Assembly (NCBI GenBank): GCA_963784885.1
Contig: CAWATA010000004.1
Location: 1-64,000, forward strand
Length of the DNA stretch: 64,000 nucleotides
Reading direction: 5' to 3'
Origin: RHKX01 sp963784885
GTDB taxonomy: Bacteria > Actinomycetota > Thermoleophilia > Solirubrobacterales > 70-9
In this document: piece after piece, positions 16,887 to 25,534 of the stretch
How positions within the stretch are numbered: the stretch's first letter is position 1
Layout: every line of letters begins with the position of its first letter
The notes under the pieces: generated by a model
Databases searched by the model: none
Told to the model about the DNA's origin: nothing
Seen by the model: the letters and a program-made list of their open reading frames with translations, nothing else
Program-made: the position numbers and the translations under genes

Positions 16887-18035
16887 ATGAGCGAGACGAT
16901 CGACTTCGAGGCCGAAGGCCTGCTCGATGGGCTCGAGGGGGAAGAGCGTGAGAGCCGGCTGACGCTGCTGAAGCGGCTCGCCGACGACGGCTGCACCGTC
17001 GAGGAGCTCAGCTCGGCCGTCGCCGACGGCCGCCTGGCGTTGCTGCCGCTCGAGCGAATGCTGTCGGGCCGCCCCCGCTACACGCCGCTGGAGGTGTCGG
17101 GTCGCTCCGGCATCCCGATCGAGGAGCTGGAGCGCCAGTGGCGCTCGATCGGCGTCGCCGTGCCGGGCCGCGACGAGGTCGTGCTGAGCGCCGAGGACCT
17201 CGCCGCCGCCGACCGGATCCGGAGCATTCTCGATGCCGGACTCGACCCGGACCAGCTCGCCGAGCTCAGCCGGACGATCGCGGTTGCGATGTCGCAGTTC
17301 GCCGCCGCCTCGCGGCAGGTCGTCGGCCAGACCTTCGTCGGCGACGGAGGCACCGAGCGTGAGGTCTCCGACCGAGTTCAGGAGGGCGCCGGGTGGCTGA
17401 TCCCGACCGTCGGCCCGACGCTCGACTACGTCTACCGCCTGCACCTTCGCGAGCAGCTTCGCCATGCGGCGTTCGACGAGGTCTCCGACGGCCCGGCCGG
17501 CGCCCCGCCCGATGCCGGCACGCTCGCGATCGCCTTCGCCGACCTGGTCGGCTTCACGAAGCTCGGAGAGCAGCTGCCACCGGAAGAGCTCGGGAAGATC
17601 ACCGGCCGGCTCGAGGAGCTGGCGCGGGAGGTGAGCCGGGGGCCGGTCCGGCTCGTCAAGCTGATCGGCGATGCCGCGATGTTCGCGTCCTCTGACACCG
17701 ATGCGCTGCTGGATTCGATGCAGGAGCTGGTCGAGCGGATGGCGGAGGGGGAGGAGGACGAGGAGCTGCCTCTGATCCGGGCCGGGCTCGCCTACGGGCC
17801 GGTCTTCACCCGCGGCGGCGACTACTACGGGCGGGCCGTCAACCTCGCGAGCCGGATCACCGAGACCGCCCGGCCCGGCAGCGTTCTCGTCACGCCGGAG
17901 ATTCGCGACCACGCTAATGCAGAGGAGTTCGCGTTCTCCCGTGCCCGCCGCAAGCACCTGAAGGGGATCTCGGGCACGGTCGAGCTGTTCCGGTGCCGTC
18001 GCAGCGGCGCCGACGGTGACGAAGAACGCGAGTGA
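16887..18035 (+). CDS. Class III adenylate cyclase with Rv1264-like regulatory domain
   Basis: 382 residues making cAMP from ATP. Residues about 1-190 match the autoinhibitory regulatory domain of the pH-sensitive mycobacterial cyclase Rv1264 (motifs GRLALLPLERML and RYTPLEVSGRSGI). The catalytic domain, about 205-370, has all six canonical residues: metal Asp in FADLVGFTKL, metal Asp in KLIGDAAMF with the adenine-selecting Lys before it, the selecting Asp in GGDYYGRAVNLASRI, and its Asn and Arg. It should be an active, homodimeric, soluble adenylate cyclase. ATG 16887. No membrane segments. Confidence 0.9.
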   Translation: MSETIDFEAEGLLDGLEGEERESRLTLLKRLADDGCTVEELSSAVADGRLALLPLERMLSGRPRYTPLEVSGRSGIPIEELERQWRSIGVAVPGRDEVVLSAEDLAAADRIRSILDAGLDPDQLAELSRTIAVAMSQFAAASRQVVGQTFVGDGGTEREVSDRVQEGAGWLIPTVGPTLDYVYRLHLREQLRHAAFDEVSDGPAGAPPDAGTLAIAFADLVGFTKLGEQLPPEELGKITGRLEELAREVSRGPVRLVKLIGDAAMFASSDTDALLDSMQELVERMAEGEEDEELPLIRAGLAYGPVFTRGGDYYGRAVNLASRITETARPGSVLVTPEIRDHANAEEFAFSRARRKHLKGISGTVELFRCRRSGADGDEERE

Positions 18036-18091
18036 TCCACTTCGCGGCTTGTCGCGCAGGACACCTCATTGGATCGTGATCGCGTCCTGAA

Positions 18092-19834
18092 GTGCTGCTG
18101 CTAGCCGGTTTCGCCCTCCTCGCGGGAGCGGCCACAGCGCTCTCGCCCTGCGTGCTCCCGATTCTCCCGGCGGTGCTGTCAGCGGGCGTCACCGGCGGTC
18201 GGCGCCGGCCACTCGGCATCGTCGTCGGCCTGACGATCTCGTTCACGTTCTCGGTGGTCGCGCTCGTCTACGTGATCGACGCCCTCGGCCTGCCCGACGA
18301 CATCCAGAGGATCGTGGCCATCGTCGTTCTCGTCGGGTTCGGGATCGCGCTGATGGTCCCGCCGGTCGGTGATCGCCTCGAGGCATCGCTCTCGCGGTTG
18401 GTGGGCGCACCGCGGGTGCGAAGCGGTGAAGGCTTCGGCTCGGGCCTGCTTCTCGGCGGGGCGCTCGGGCTCGCCTACTTCCCCTGTGCGGGACCGATCC
18501 TCGCCGGCGTGATCACCGTTTCCGCCTCCCAGGAACTGACGGCGGAAAGGCTCCTGATCGCCTTCTGTTACGCGGCGGGCTCGGGTGCGGTGCTCTACGC
18601 CATCATGCGCTTCGGGCGCCGGTTCACCGACCGGCTGCGGGGCCATCAGCGTCAGATCCAGTTCGCGACGGGCGCGATCATGGTCGCCGTCGCTGCGTTG
18701 ATGGCGACGAACCTGGACGTGCGCTTTCAGAACGCCATCGCCGATGATCTGCCTTCGCTGCTGACGAACCCGACCGGAGAGATCGAGCGGTCGGACGCAG
18801 TCGCCTCGCGCCTCGAGGGCCTGTACACGCACGGCGCCGGCGCTTTCGGGGGTGGCGAAGGATCCGTGGCCGCGCGAGGAGAGGGGCTGCCGGTTCTGGG
18901 CCGGGCGCCCGACCTGGTCCATCCGGGCTCGTTCTTCAACACGCCGGATGACGCGCCGGTGTCGATCTCCGGCCTGACTCGGGCCGGGAAGGCGGTGCTG
19001 ATCGATTTCTGGACCTACACCTGCGTCAACTGCATCCGCACCCTTCCCGAGGTCGAGTCCTGGTATGAGCGCTACCGCCGCGACGGGCTCGTCGTGATCG
19101 GAGTTCACACCCCGGAGTTCCCCTTCGAGCGCGACCCCGGGAACGTCGCCGACGCGATCGAGCGCAACGGGCTGACCTACCCCGTCGTCCAGGACAACGA
19201 TTACGGCACCTGGGACGCCTTCGGCAACCAGTACTGGCCGGCCAAGTACCTGATCGATGCGCAGGGACGCGTTCGCTATGTCCACTTCGGCGAGGGTGAC
19301 TACAAGGGGACCGAAGACGCGATCCGGGAGGTGCTTGCGGCGGAGGACGACGGCGACCTCGGGCGGCGCGCGCGTCACGTCTCCGTCAAGGCTCCGGATC
19401 CCGGCCTGCGGACTCCGGAGACCTACCTCGGCGCCGCGCGCGCCGCCGGATGGGAGTTGCCGGTGCATTCGGGAACTCACGACTTCGGATCGCCCGGCGG
19501 TGATCCGCCGGCCAACGGCTTCGCCTACGCGGGGATCTGGAAGATCACGGGTGAGAACGCGACCGCCGGCGCCGACGCCCGGATCGACGCCACGTTCACG
19601 GCCCGTCGGGTCTTCCTCGTGCTCGGCCCGCCCGGGCGGGATCGGCGGGTGAGGGTGCTGCTCGACGGTCGGCCGATCCGGCGTGCGGACGCCGGCGACG
19701 ACGTCGCCGGCGGGGTCCTCACCGTCTCCGGGCAGCGCCTGTACTCGCTGGTCGACCTTCCCCGGGTCGGGCCGCACACGCTGACGCTCGAGTTCGAGCC
19801 CGGCGTCAGCGGCTATGCGTTCACGTTCGGCTAG
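18092..19834 (+). CDS. dipZ: DipZ-like protein: CcdA membrane domain fused to thioredoxin-like domain
   Basis: 580 residues. The N-terminal CcdA/DsbD-like domain (about 1-215) has six membrane segments with the redox Cys pair in SPCVLPILPAVL (about 19) and AYFPCAGPIL (about 130). A TlpA-like redoxin domain (about 280-430) has the active site TCVNC (about 310-314). The C-terminal ~150 residues form a beta-rich, carbohydrate-binding-like module, as in mycobacterial DipZ (Rv2874). It passes reducing equivalents across the membrane to extracytoplasmic thiols. GTG start; stop TAG shares the palindrome CTAG with the convergent methyltransferase. Confidence 0.9.
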   Translation: MLLLAGFALLAGAATALSPCVLPILPAVLSAGVTGGRRRPLGIVVGLTISFTFSVVALVYVIDALGLPDDIQRIVAIVVLVGFGIALMVPPVGDRLEASLSRLVGAPRVRSGEGFGSGLLLGGALGLAYFPCAGPILAGVITVSASQELTAERLLIAFCYAAGSGAVLYAIMRFGRRFTDRLRGHQRQIQFATGAIMVAVAALMATNLDVRFQNAIADDLPSLLTNPTGEIERSDAVASRLEGLYTHGAGAFGGGEGSVAARGEGLPVLGRAPDLVHPGSFFNTPDDAPVSISGLTRAGKAVLIDFWTYTCVNCIRTLPEVESWYERYRRDGLVVIGVHTPEFPFERDPGNVADAIERNGLTYPVVQDNDYGTWDAFGNQYWPAKYLIDAQGRVRYVHFGEGDYKGTEDAIREVLAAEDDGDLGRRARHVSVKAPDPGLRTPETYLGAARAAGWELPVHSGTHDFGSPGGDPPANGFAYAGIWKITGENATAGADARIDATFTARRVFLVLGPPGRDRRVRVLLDGRPIRRADAGDDVAGGVLTVSGQRLYSLVDLPRVGPHTLTLEFEPGVSGYAFTFG

Positions 19835-20748
19835 CCCGGCTTGCGCGCGGAGAACACGAGGTTGTAGAAGAGCTCTGGGGGGAGGTGGGGCTCGAGCAGC
19901 GAGGAGTCGACGCGCTGCAGCGACAGGTAGCTGCGAAAGGCGAACATCCGCCAGCGATCGGGAACCTCCTCCGGGGTGGCCGTCGATTCGACCGTCCGCA
20001 GCCACCATCCGTAGAGGTTGGCGAGCAGCTCCTCGCCGCGAATCCGCACGGCACCGAAGCCGGCATGGCCGAAGACACGCTTCAGGGTGCCGGGGGCGAA
20101 GGCGTGGACGTCGACCTCGGCCTCGAGCGCGTGGCCGTAATCGGGATCACTGCCGCCGCCGGCGCTGCGCTTGCCGGCGCCGACCGCGCGGCGCCACAGC
20201 GGTGCCACCGCGATCGCCGCTCGCTTCGGCAGCGCCGCGATCTGGTCGCCGTAAGCGGACGGCTCGCCGCAGAAGACGACCGTCCCACCGGGCTTCAGGA
20301 CCCGGAAGAACTCGGCCGCGGCGCGGTCGAGGTCGGGAATGTGGTGAAGGACGGCATGCCCGAGCACGAGGTCGAAGGTCTCGTCCGCGAACGGAAGCCG
20401 TTCGGCGTCGGTGACGACCGCCTCGACGTCGAGCCCGAGCTCGGCGGCGTTCGCCTCGAGTGTGCGCAGCATCCCCGGCGCGATGTCGGTTGCGGTGACC
20501 CTGCGGATCGTCCCGGCGCTGAGCAGATTCAGCGAGAAGTAGCCGGTTCCGGCGCCGATCTCCAGGGCGTGGTCCCAGGTCCCGGGCTCGTGGCCGAGCG
20601 CTTTCTCGAGCTTCGCGGTGACCTGGGCGCGCCCGGTTTCGGAGAAGTCGATTCCCCACTTCGTGTCGTACGAGTCGGCTGCGAGGTCGTGATACCGGGT
20701 GTTGACGTCGCGGATCCGCTCGGCGCTGGCGTCAGCAGCCGCGGGCAT
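19831..20748 (-). CDS. Class I SAM-dependent methyltransferase
   Basis: 305 residues. Motif I ALEIGAGTGYFSLNLL (about 64-79), motif II VEAVVTDAERLPFADETFDL and motif III HHIPDLDRAAAEFFRVLKPG give a complete Rossmann-like methyltransferase of the UbiE/Methyltransf_11 type. The C-terminal ~90 residues, with NLYGWWLRTVES, are family-specific. The substrate is unknown. Divergent from the GTG-started methyltransferase of the polysaccharide cassette with only 27 bases between starts, which suggests shared control. Confidence 0.85.
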   Translation of the reverse strand: MPAAADASAERIRDVNTRYHDLAADSYDTKWGIDFSETGRAQVTAKLEKALGHEPGTWDHALEIGAGTGYFSLNLLSAGTIRRVTATDIAPGMLRTLEANAAELGLDVEAVVTDAERLPFADETFDLVLGHAVLHHIPDLDRAAAEFFRVLKPGGTVVFCGEPSAYGDQIAALPKRAAIAVAPLWRRAVGAGKRSAGGGSDPDYGHALEAEVDVHAFAPGTLKRVFGHAGFGAVRIRGEELLANLYGWWLRTVESTATPEEVPDRWRMFAFRSYLSLQRVDSSLLEPHLPPELFYNLVFSARKPG

Positions 20749-20775
20749 GGCCGGGACTGTACCGTCCGCCGCCCC

Positions 20776-21549
20776 GTGTCCCAGTCGACGCCGAAGCGCT
20801 ACGTGCAGGCCGATCAGCCGGAGGGCGTCCCAGCGCTCGAGCTGACCGGCGAGCGGACGCTTCCCGACGTTCCCGAGGAGAACTACTGGTTTCGCCGCCA
20901 TCTCGCCGTCTACGAGTGGATCGGCGAGCGGGTCGGCGGGATGCGGGTCGCCGACCTCGCCTGCGGCGAGGGATACGGCTCCGACGTCCTCGCCCGGACC
21001 GCTGCCGACGTCGTCGGGATCGACGCCAACCCGGAGGCGCACGCGCACGCGAGCGCCCGCTACGTGCGGCCGAACCTGCGCTTCGAAAGGGACCTCGTCG
21101 AGAACGTCTCCGGCCCGCTCGACGCGGTGGTCTTCCTGCAGACGATCGAGCACATCGAGGACGTGCCGGCGTTGCTCGCCTCGATCGCCGGCGCCGCTCC
21201 GCTCGCGTTCATCTCGACGCCCAACCGGCTGACGCTGGCGCCCGAGGGGGCCGAGAAGTCCGACAACCCGTGGCATCTGCGCGAGTACACGATCGGTGAG
21301 TACCGCGAGGTGCTCGAGCCCGCCTTCGGGTCGGTCGAGGTGTACGGCCTCTTCCACGCCGGCAAGCTGGCGGTCCACGAGCGCGCCATCGCGCTCGGCT
21401 GGGACCGCGTCCACTCGCTGCTGCGGATCACCAGGCCGTTCTACGACCGCTTCACGCCGGCGATCAGCGCCGCCGACTTCGAGCTCCGGCCCGAGCGCGA
21501 GGCCGACCTCGACGAGGCGCTTGACTTCCTGGCCGTCTGCCGGGAATGA
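20776..21549 (+). CDS. SAM-dependent methyltransferase of the Rv3030-like polysaccharide cassette
   Basis: 257 residues from GTG 20776. N-terminal LTGERTLPDVPEENYWFRRH, then motif I VADLACGEGYGSDVLAR (about 60) and VVFLQTIEHIEDV. The order methyltransferase - GH57 - GT4, with a 4-base ATGA overlap into the GH57 gene, is that of Rv3030-Rv3031-Rv3032, which make the methylglucose lipopolysaccharide of mycobacteria; there the methyltransferase is proposed to O-methylate glucose units. A sugar O-methylation role is therefore inferred from context, not from sequence alone. Confidence 0.85.
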   Translation: MSQSTPKRYVQADQPEGVPALELTGERTLPDVPEENYWFRRHLAVYEWIGERVGGMRVADLACGEGYGSDVLARTAADVVGIDANPEAHAHASARYVRPNLRFERDLVENVSGPLDAVVFLQTIEHIEDVPALLASIAGAAPLAFISTPNRLTLAPEGAEKSDNPWHLREYTIGEYREVLEPAFGSVEVYGLFHAGKLAVHERAIALGWDRVHSLLRITRPFYDRFTPAISAADFELRPEREADLDEALDFLAVCRE

Positions 21550-23009
21550 CGGCGCCGCCGACAGCGGACGGCAGACAGCAGGGAAGAGCCGGAAGCGATC
21601 CGGGCGTGGGGGTGGGCGACATCGCAATCGTCCTGCACTCCCACATGCCCTATGTCGAGGGGTTCGGCACCTATCCGTTCGGAGAGGAGTGGCTGTTCGA
21701 TGCGTTCGTCCGCTCGCACCTGCCCGTGCTGGCCGTCGCCCGCGACCTGACCGTCACGATCACCCCGGTCCTCGCCGACCAGCTCGAGGTTCCGGCCACG
21801 GCGGCGCGGATGCGCGAGTTCGTCCGCGAGTTCCGGGCCGGCTCGGCCGAGCTCGACGCTCGCGACGTCGACCCTGAGCTCGCCCCCGCCTGCCTGGCCG
21901 AGGCCGAGCGGTACGGGCTCGCCCTCGGCGAGCTCGAGCGGCTCGGGGATGCGCCCCTCGATGCGTTCCGCGAGGCCGCCGCGACGGGTCGGGTCGAGCT
22001 GATGACTTCCAGCGCCACTCACGCCCTGCTGCCGCTGATCGCGACCCGCGAGGGCCGGATGCTCCAGCTCGGGACGGCGATCCGCTCGCACCGCCGCCGG
22101 TTCGGGCCCGCCACCGGGATCTGGCTGCCGGAATGCGCCTACGAGCCCGGGCTCGAGCACCTGCTCGCCGAGCTCGGCTTCGGCTACTTCTGCACCGACC
22201 AGTCCGCTCACGAGCCCGCGGCCGCCGCCATGCGCCCGATCGCGACCGAGTCCGGGCCGGTCGCCTTCCCGATCGACTGGGAGGCGGTCCAGTGGCTCTG
22301 GTCGTGGTCGGGGTATCCCTCCGATCCCGGGCACGCGGACTTCCACGTCAAGTCGCTGCGCGGCTGTCGTCCGTGGGCGATCTCGGGGGCCGCCTACGAT
22401 CCCGGCGCCGCGGCCGCGCGGGCACGCGAGCAGGCGCGACAGTTCGCTCGCGACGCCGCCGCCCGTCTCGACGCCCACCGCGCCTCGACCGGGCGCCGTG
22501 GCTTGCTGACCTTCGCGATCGACACCGAGCTGCTCGGCCACTGGTGGTGGGAGGGGCCGATCTGGCTCGAGGAGGTGATCGCAGCCCTGCCCGCGGCCGG
22601 CGTGCGGATGCTCAAGCTCGGCGAGGCGGCGGACGCCCACGAGCCCGAGCACCGGCCGCTGGCGGCCGGCACCTGGGGAGAGGGTAAGGATCGCCGGACC
22701 TGGGACTCGCCGGCGGTCGCGGACCTCGCCTGGGGCATGCGCCGGGCTGAGCTCGTCGTCCTCCGCGAGGCCTGTGCGGGGCGGCTCCGCGGTCCGGCCC
22801 TGGAGCGGGCGGCACGTGAGCTCCTCGCCCTGCAGTCGAGCGACTGGGCGTTCCTGGACTATGGAGGGAAGACGGGCGATTACCCGTTCCAGCGTGCGCT
22901 GGGCCACTCACGATCCCTGTTCGAGGCCATAGAATGCGGTGCGTCGACCGAACCGGCGCTTCGCAACCTCGCTCCCGACCTGACGCCGGCGCCGTTGCTC
23001 GAACCTTGA
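21546..23009 (+). CDS. GH57 1,4-alpha-glucan branching enzyme-like protein
   Basis: 487 residues, DUF1957/GH57 (beta/alpha)7 fold. VLHSHMPYVEGFG near the N-terminus, the nucleophile Glu in GIWLPECAYEPGLE (about 196-209) and the acid/base Asp in FAIDTELLGHWWWEGP (about 325-340), and C-terminal LQSSDWAFLDYGGKTGDYP. These match GH57 branching enzymes (TK1436, Rv3031) that form alpha-1,6 branches on alpha-1,4-glucans. Coupled by ATGA to the methyltransferase; the GT4 gene follows after 19 bases. The first ~20 residues are not conserved, so the true start may be slightly later. Confidence 0.9.
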   Translation: MTAPPTADGRQQGRAGSDPGVGVGDIAIVLHSHMPYVEGFGTYPFGEEWLFDAFVRSHLPVLAVARDLTVTITPVLADQLEVPATAARMREFVREFRAGSAELDARDVDPELAPACLAEAERYGLALGELERLGDAPLDAFREAAATGRVELMTSSATHALLPLIATREGRMLQLGTAIRSHRRRFGPATGIWLPECAYEPGLEHLLAELGFGYFCTDQSAHEPAAAAMRPIATESGPVAFPIDWEAVQWLWSWSGYPSDPGHADFHVKSLRGCRPWAISGAAYDPGAAAARAREQARQFARDAAARLDAHRASTGRRGLLTFAIDTELLGHWWWEGPIWLEEVIAALPAAGVRMLKLGEAADAHEPEHRPLAAGTWGEGKDRRTWDSPAVADLAWGMRRAELVVLREACAGRLRGPALERAARELLALQSSDWAFLDYGGKTGDYPFQRALGHSRSLFEAIECGASTEPALRNLAPDLTPAPLLEP

Positions 23010-23028
23010 GCCACAGCCACCCCCGCAC

Positions 23029-24237
23029 GTGAACCGAGTCCTCGTCCTCTCCTGGGAGTACCCCCCGCTGATCGAGGGCGGGCTGGCCCGCCACGTCCGC
23101 AAGCTTTCGGAGGGGCTGGTCGAGCTCGGAGTCGAGGTCCACGTGCTGACCCGCGGCGGCGAGGAGTCCCCGCGGAGCGAGGTCGCCGCCGGCGTCAACG
23201 TCCACCGCGTCCTCGAGCCCTCGCGGCCGCGCGACCTCGGCGAGTTCGTGACCTGGATCGAGCGGATGAACGCCGACATGCTGGCCGCCGGCGTCGAGCT
23301 CGGCGACCGCTACGACTTCGATCTCGTCCACGGCCACGACTGGCTGGTCGCGGCCGCCTGCGACCACCTCGCCCGCCGCTTCGGGGCGCCTCTCGTGACG
23401 ACGATCCACGCGACCGAGCACGGGCGCCACCAGGGGTGGGTCGACAAGCACCCGCAGTCCTACATCCACGGGGTCGAGCGCTGGATCAGCAACCGCTCCG
23501 ACCGGGTCATCGCCTGCTCGAGCTACATGCGCGAGCAGATCTCCGACATCTTCGCGGTGCCTGAGGGGAGGATCGCGGTCATCCCGAACGGCATCGACCC
23601 CGGCGATCTCCCGCTCGGCGAGGAGTCGGAGCTCGCGAGCCTCCGCGCCGAGTTCGCGGCGCCCGACGAGAAGCTGGTGCTCCTGATCGGCCGGCTCGTC
23701 TACGAGAAGGGCTTTCAGATCGCGCTCGAGGCGATGCCGGAGCTGATCGAGCGGGTTCCCGGGACCCGGTTCCTCGTCGCCGGCTCAGGCACCCACGAGG
23801 ACGAGCTCAAGAAGCAGGCGACCGAGCTGGGGCTGATGGAGCACGGCACTTTCCTCGGCTGGATCGGCGACGACGTCCTGCATCTGCTCTACCGGATCGC
23901 CGACGTCTGCGTGGTCCCCTCGATCTACGAGCCGTTCGGGCTCGTCGCGCTCGAGGCCATGGCCTCGGGTTGCCCCTGCATCGTCGCCGACACCGGCGGG
24001 CTCCGCGAGGTCGTGCCCCACGGCGAGGTCGGCCTCCGCTTCCGCACGCGCGACCCCGAGGCGCTCGGCGGCATGGTCGAGCGGGTCCTGACCGACGCCG
24101 AGCTCCGCGAGAGTCTGATCGCCGAGGCGAGCGAGCACGTCCTCCGCTTCGACTGGTCGGACGTCGCCCGCCGTACCCTCACCGTCTACGAGGAGCTCGC
24201 GAAGCCGGTGTCCGTCGCCGAGGCGACCGCCGATTGA
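23029..24237 (+). CDS. GT4 alpha-glucosyltransferase (glycogen synthase-like, Rv3032-like)
   Basis: 402 residues, GT-B fold. N-terminal LSWEYPPLIEGGLARHV with the nucleotide-binding Gly-rich loop, HGHDWLVA, and the C-terminal donor site GRLVYEKGFQIALEA plus the E-x7-E motif in SIYEPFGLVALEAMASG (about 304-320). It matches actinobacterial GT4 alpha-1,4-glucan synthases that use ADP- or UDP-glucose, which elongate methylglucose lipopolysaccharide and capsular glucan. Last gene of the cassette; a perfect hairpin follows at 24258. Confidence 0.9.
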   Translation: MNRVLVLSWEYPPLIEGGLARHVRKLSEGLVELGVEVHVLTRGGEESPRSEVAAGVNVHRVLEPSRPRDLGEFVTWIERMNADMLAAGVELGDRYDFDLVHGHDWLVAAACDHLARRFGAPLVTTIHATEHGRHQGWVDKHPQSYIHGVERWISNRSDRVIACSSYMREQISDIFAVPEGRIAVIPNGIDPGDLPLGEESELASLRAEFAAPDEKLVLLIGRLVYEKGFQIALEAMPELIERVPGTRFLVAGSGTHEDELKKQATELGLMEHGTFLGWIGDDVLHLLYRIADVCVVPSIYEPFGLVALEAMASGCPCIVADTGGLREVVPHGEVGLRFRTRDPEALGGMVERVLTDAELRESLIAEASEHVLRFDWSDVARRTLTVYEELAKPVSVAEATAD

Positions 24238-24257
24238 ACCTTGCTCGTCGGTAGTGC

Positions 24258-24284
24258 ATTTCGCCCGGACCATCCGGGCGAAAT
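24258..24284. terminator. Bidirectional terminator hairpin
   Basis: ATTTCGCCCGG (24258-24268) and CCGGGCGAAAT (24274-24284) form a perfect 11-bp stem with a 5-base loop between two convergent genes. The A/T ends of the stem give AAAT on one side and ATTT on the other, serving both directions; the U-tract is short. Confidence 0.75.
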
Positions 24285-24295
24285 CGCACGGCCGT

Positions 24296-24628
24296 TCAGA
24301 TCCGGATCGCGAGGAGCGCGAGCACGAACCAGACGGGCAGCGCGATCCAGCTCCAGAGCTCGACCCGTGGCACCCAAGCCGGTGCGCGATCGAGGGCGAT
24401 CGATGCCATTCGCAGGCCGAACGCGACGCCGACCGTGAGCGCGGCGGCGAGGGCGATGAAGGCGAAGACGTCGTTCGTGCTCCCCGCGGTGCCGAACAGG
24501 TCGGTCGAGTCGGACCCGCAGACGAGCGCGAGAACGAACCAGAGCAGGGCCGCGAGCAGGTCGAGCAGCGCCCGCGTCAGCCTCGGGCCGGTTCCGGGTG
24601 GGAGGAGGGGCTGGCTCGGCTCGGGCAC
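24296..24628 (-). CDS. Small membrane protein, unknown function
   Basis: 110 residues with three hydrophobic segments (about 22-38, 50-72 and 90-108), the last ending at the C-terminus, and a Pro-rich N-terminus. No known family. It ends at the terminator hairpin and is preceded by 126 bases in which I see no gene. Overlapping frames on the other strand are Arg/Pro-rich and unlikely. Confidence 0.5.
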   Translation of the reverse strand: MPEPSQPLLPPGTGPRLTRALLDLLAALLWFVLALVCGSDSTDLFGTAGSTNDVFAFIALAAALTVGVAFGLRMASIALDRAPAWVPRVELWSWIALPVWFVLALLAIRI

Positions 24629-24754
24629 GGCGGGGGAGCCTAGCCGTCGGTTCGCCCGCCCCGGGTTCGGCGCAGCGGCCGAGGTCGACCCGGACCGCGT
24701 CGCCGAACGGTCCGAGCGGCACGACCCGCGGACCGAGATGGAGGAGCACCGGGT

Positions 24755-25492
24755 CTAGCGGGGGCCGGAGGGGCCGTAGCCATCGGGCTCGACCGGGTCC
24801 GGCCAGCGCAGCCGTTCCGGCGCCGGTCGCATCCGGACGACCCGCGCGGGGGCGCCGGCGACGACCGCGTTGGCCGGGATGTCGCGGGTCACCACCGCGC
24901 TCGCTCCGATGATCGCGTTGTCGCCGACCGTGACGCCGCGGAGGATCTGGGCCCCGTAACCGATCCAGACGTTCGAGCCGACGACGACGTCGCGCTTGTA
25001 GATGCCCTGCTTGCGAATCGGCTGCTCGGAGTCCGTCACGTTGTGGTCGAAGTCGATGAACATGACCCGGTCGGCGATCACGCACTGCTGGCCGATGCTG
25101 ACCCGCTGATAGGCGGAGATCGTGCATTCCTGACCGAGCACCGTCTTCGGGCCGATCTCGACCGCGCCCTCGTGACAGCGGATCTTGGTGCCGTGGCCGA
25201 GCCAGACGAACCGGCCGAAGCGGATCCGGGCCCCGCGACCGATCTGGATCTGCAGTCGCGGTCCGAGGAACAGCATGCCGTCGGTGCTCCAGCGACGGCC
25301 GGCGACGGTGAGCAGGCGGCGGCGGAAGAAGCGGAGTGAGAGCGCGGCGTACTTCGCGTTCAGCATCCCGTGCGCGGAGGCGAAGCGGAGGACCGCGAAG
25401 CCGTAGCGCCGTGGGGCGAGCGGCGGGACCGCACCCCCGGAGGGCGGCGAGGTATTGCCCTCGCGAGGCTCTGTCAAGGCTTCTGCGCCCAC
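24755..25492 (-). CDS. Left-handed beta-helix acyltransferase
   Basis: 245 residues. From about residue 70 it consists of hexapeptide repeats (for example IRFGRFVWLGHGTKI, VEIGPKTVLGQECTI, VVVGSNVWIGYGAQI, VTVGDNAIIGASAVV) that fold as a left-handed beta-helix trimer, ending with the AGAPARVVR motif of the maltose/galactoside/virginiamycin acetyltransferase group. The catalytic His of that group falls in FIDFDHNV (about 147). Residues 1-65 are a less conserved helical extension. Likely O-acetylates a cell-surface sugar using acetyl-CoA, consistent with the nearby polysaccharide genes; the acceptor is unknown. Confidence 0.85.
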   Translation of the reverse strand: MGAEALTEPREGNTSPPSGGAVPPLAPRRYGFAVLRFASAHGMLNAKYAALSLRFFRRRLLTVAGRRWSTDGMLFLGPRLQIQIGRGARIRFGRFVWLGHGTKIRCHEGAVEIGPKTVLGQECTISAYQRVSIGQQCVIADRVMFIDFDHNVTDSEQPIRKQGIYKRDVVVGSNVWIGYGAQILRGVTVGDNAIIGASAVVTRDIPANAVVAGAPARVVRMRPAPERLRWPDPVEPDGYGPSGPR

Positions 25493-25534
25493 CGGACCGG
25501 ATCATAGGCTCGGTCGTGGCATGATCAGCCGCTC

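Noticed and set aside
24629..24754. Possible small gene between the membrane protein and the acyltransferase
   Set aside because: Only Arg/Pro-rich frames without start signals or motifs.
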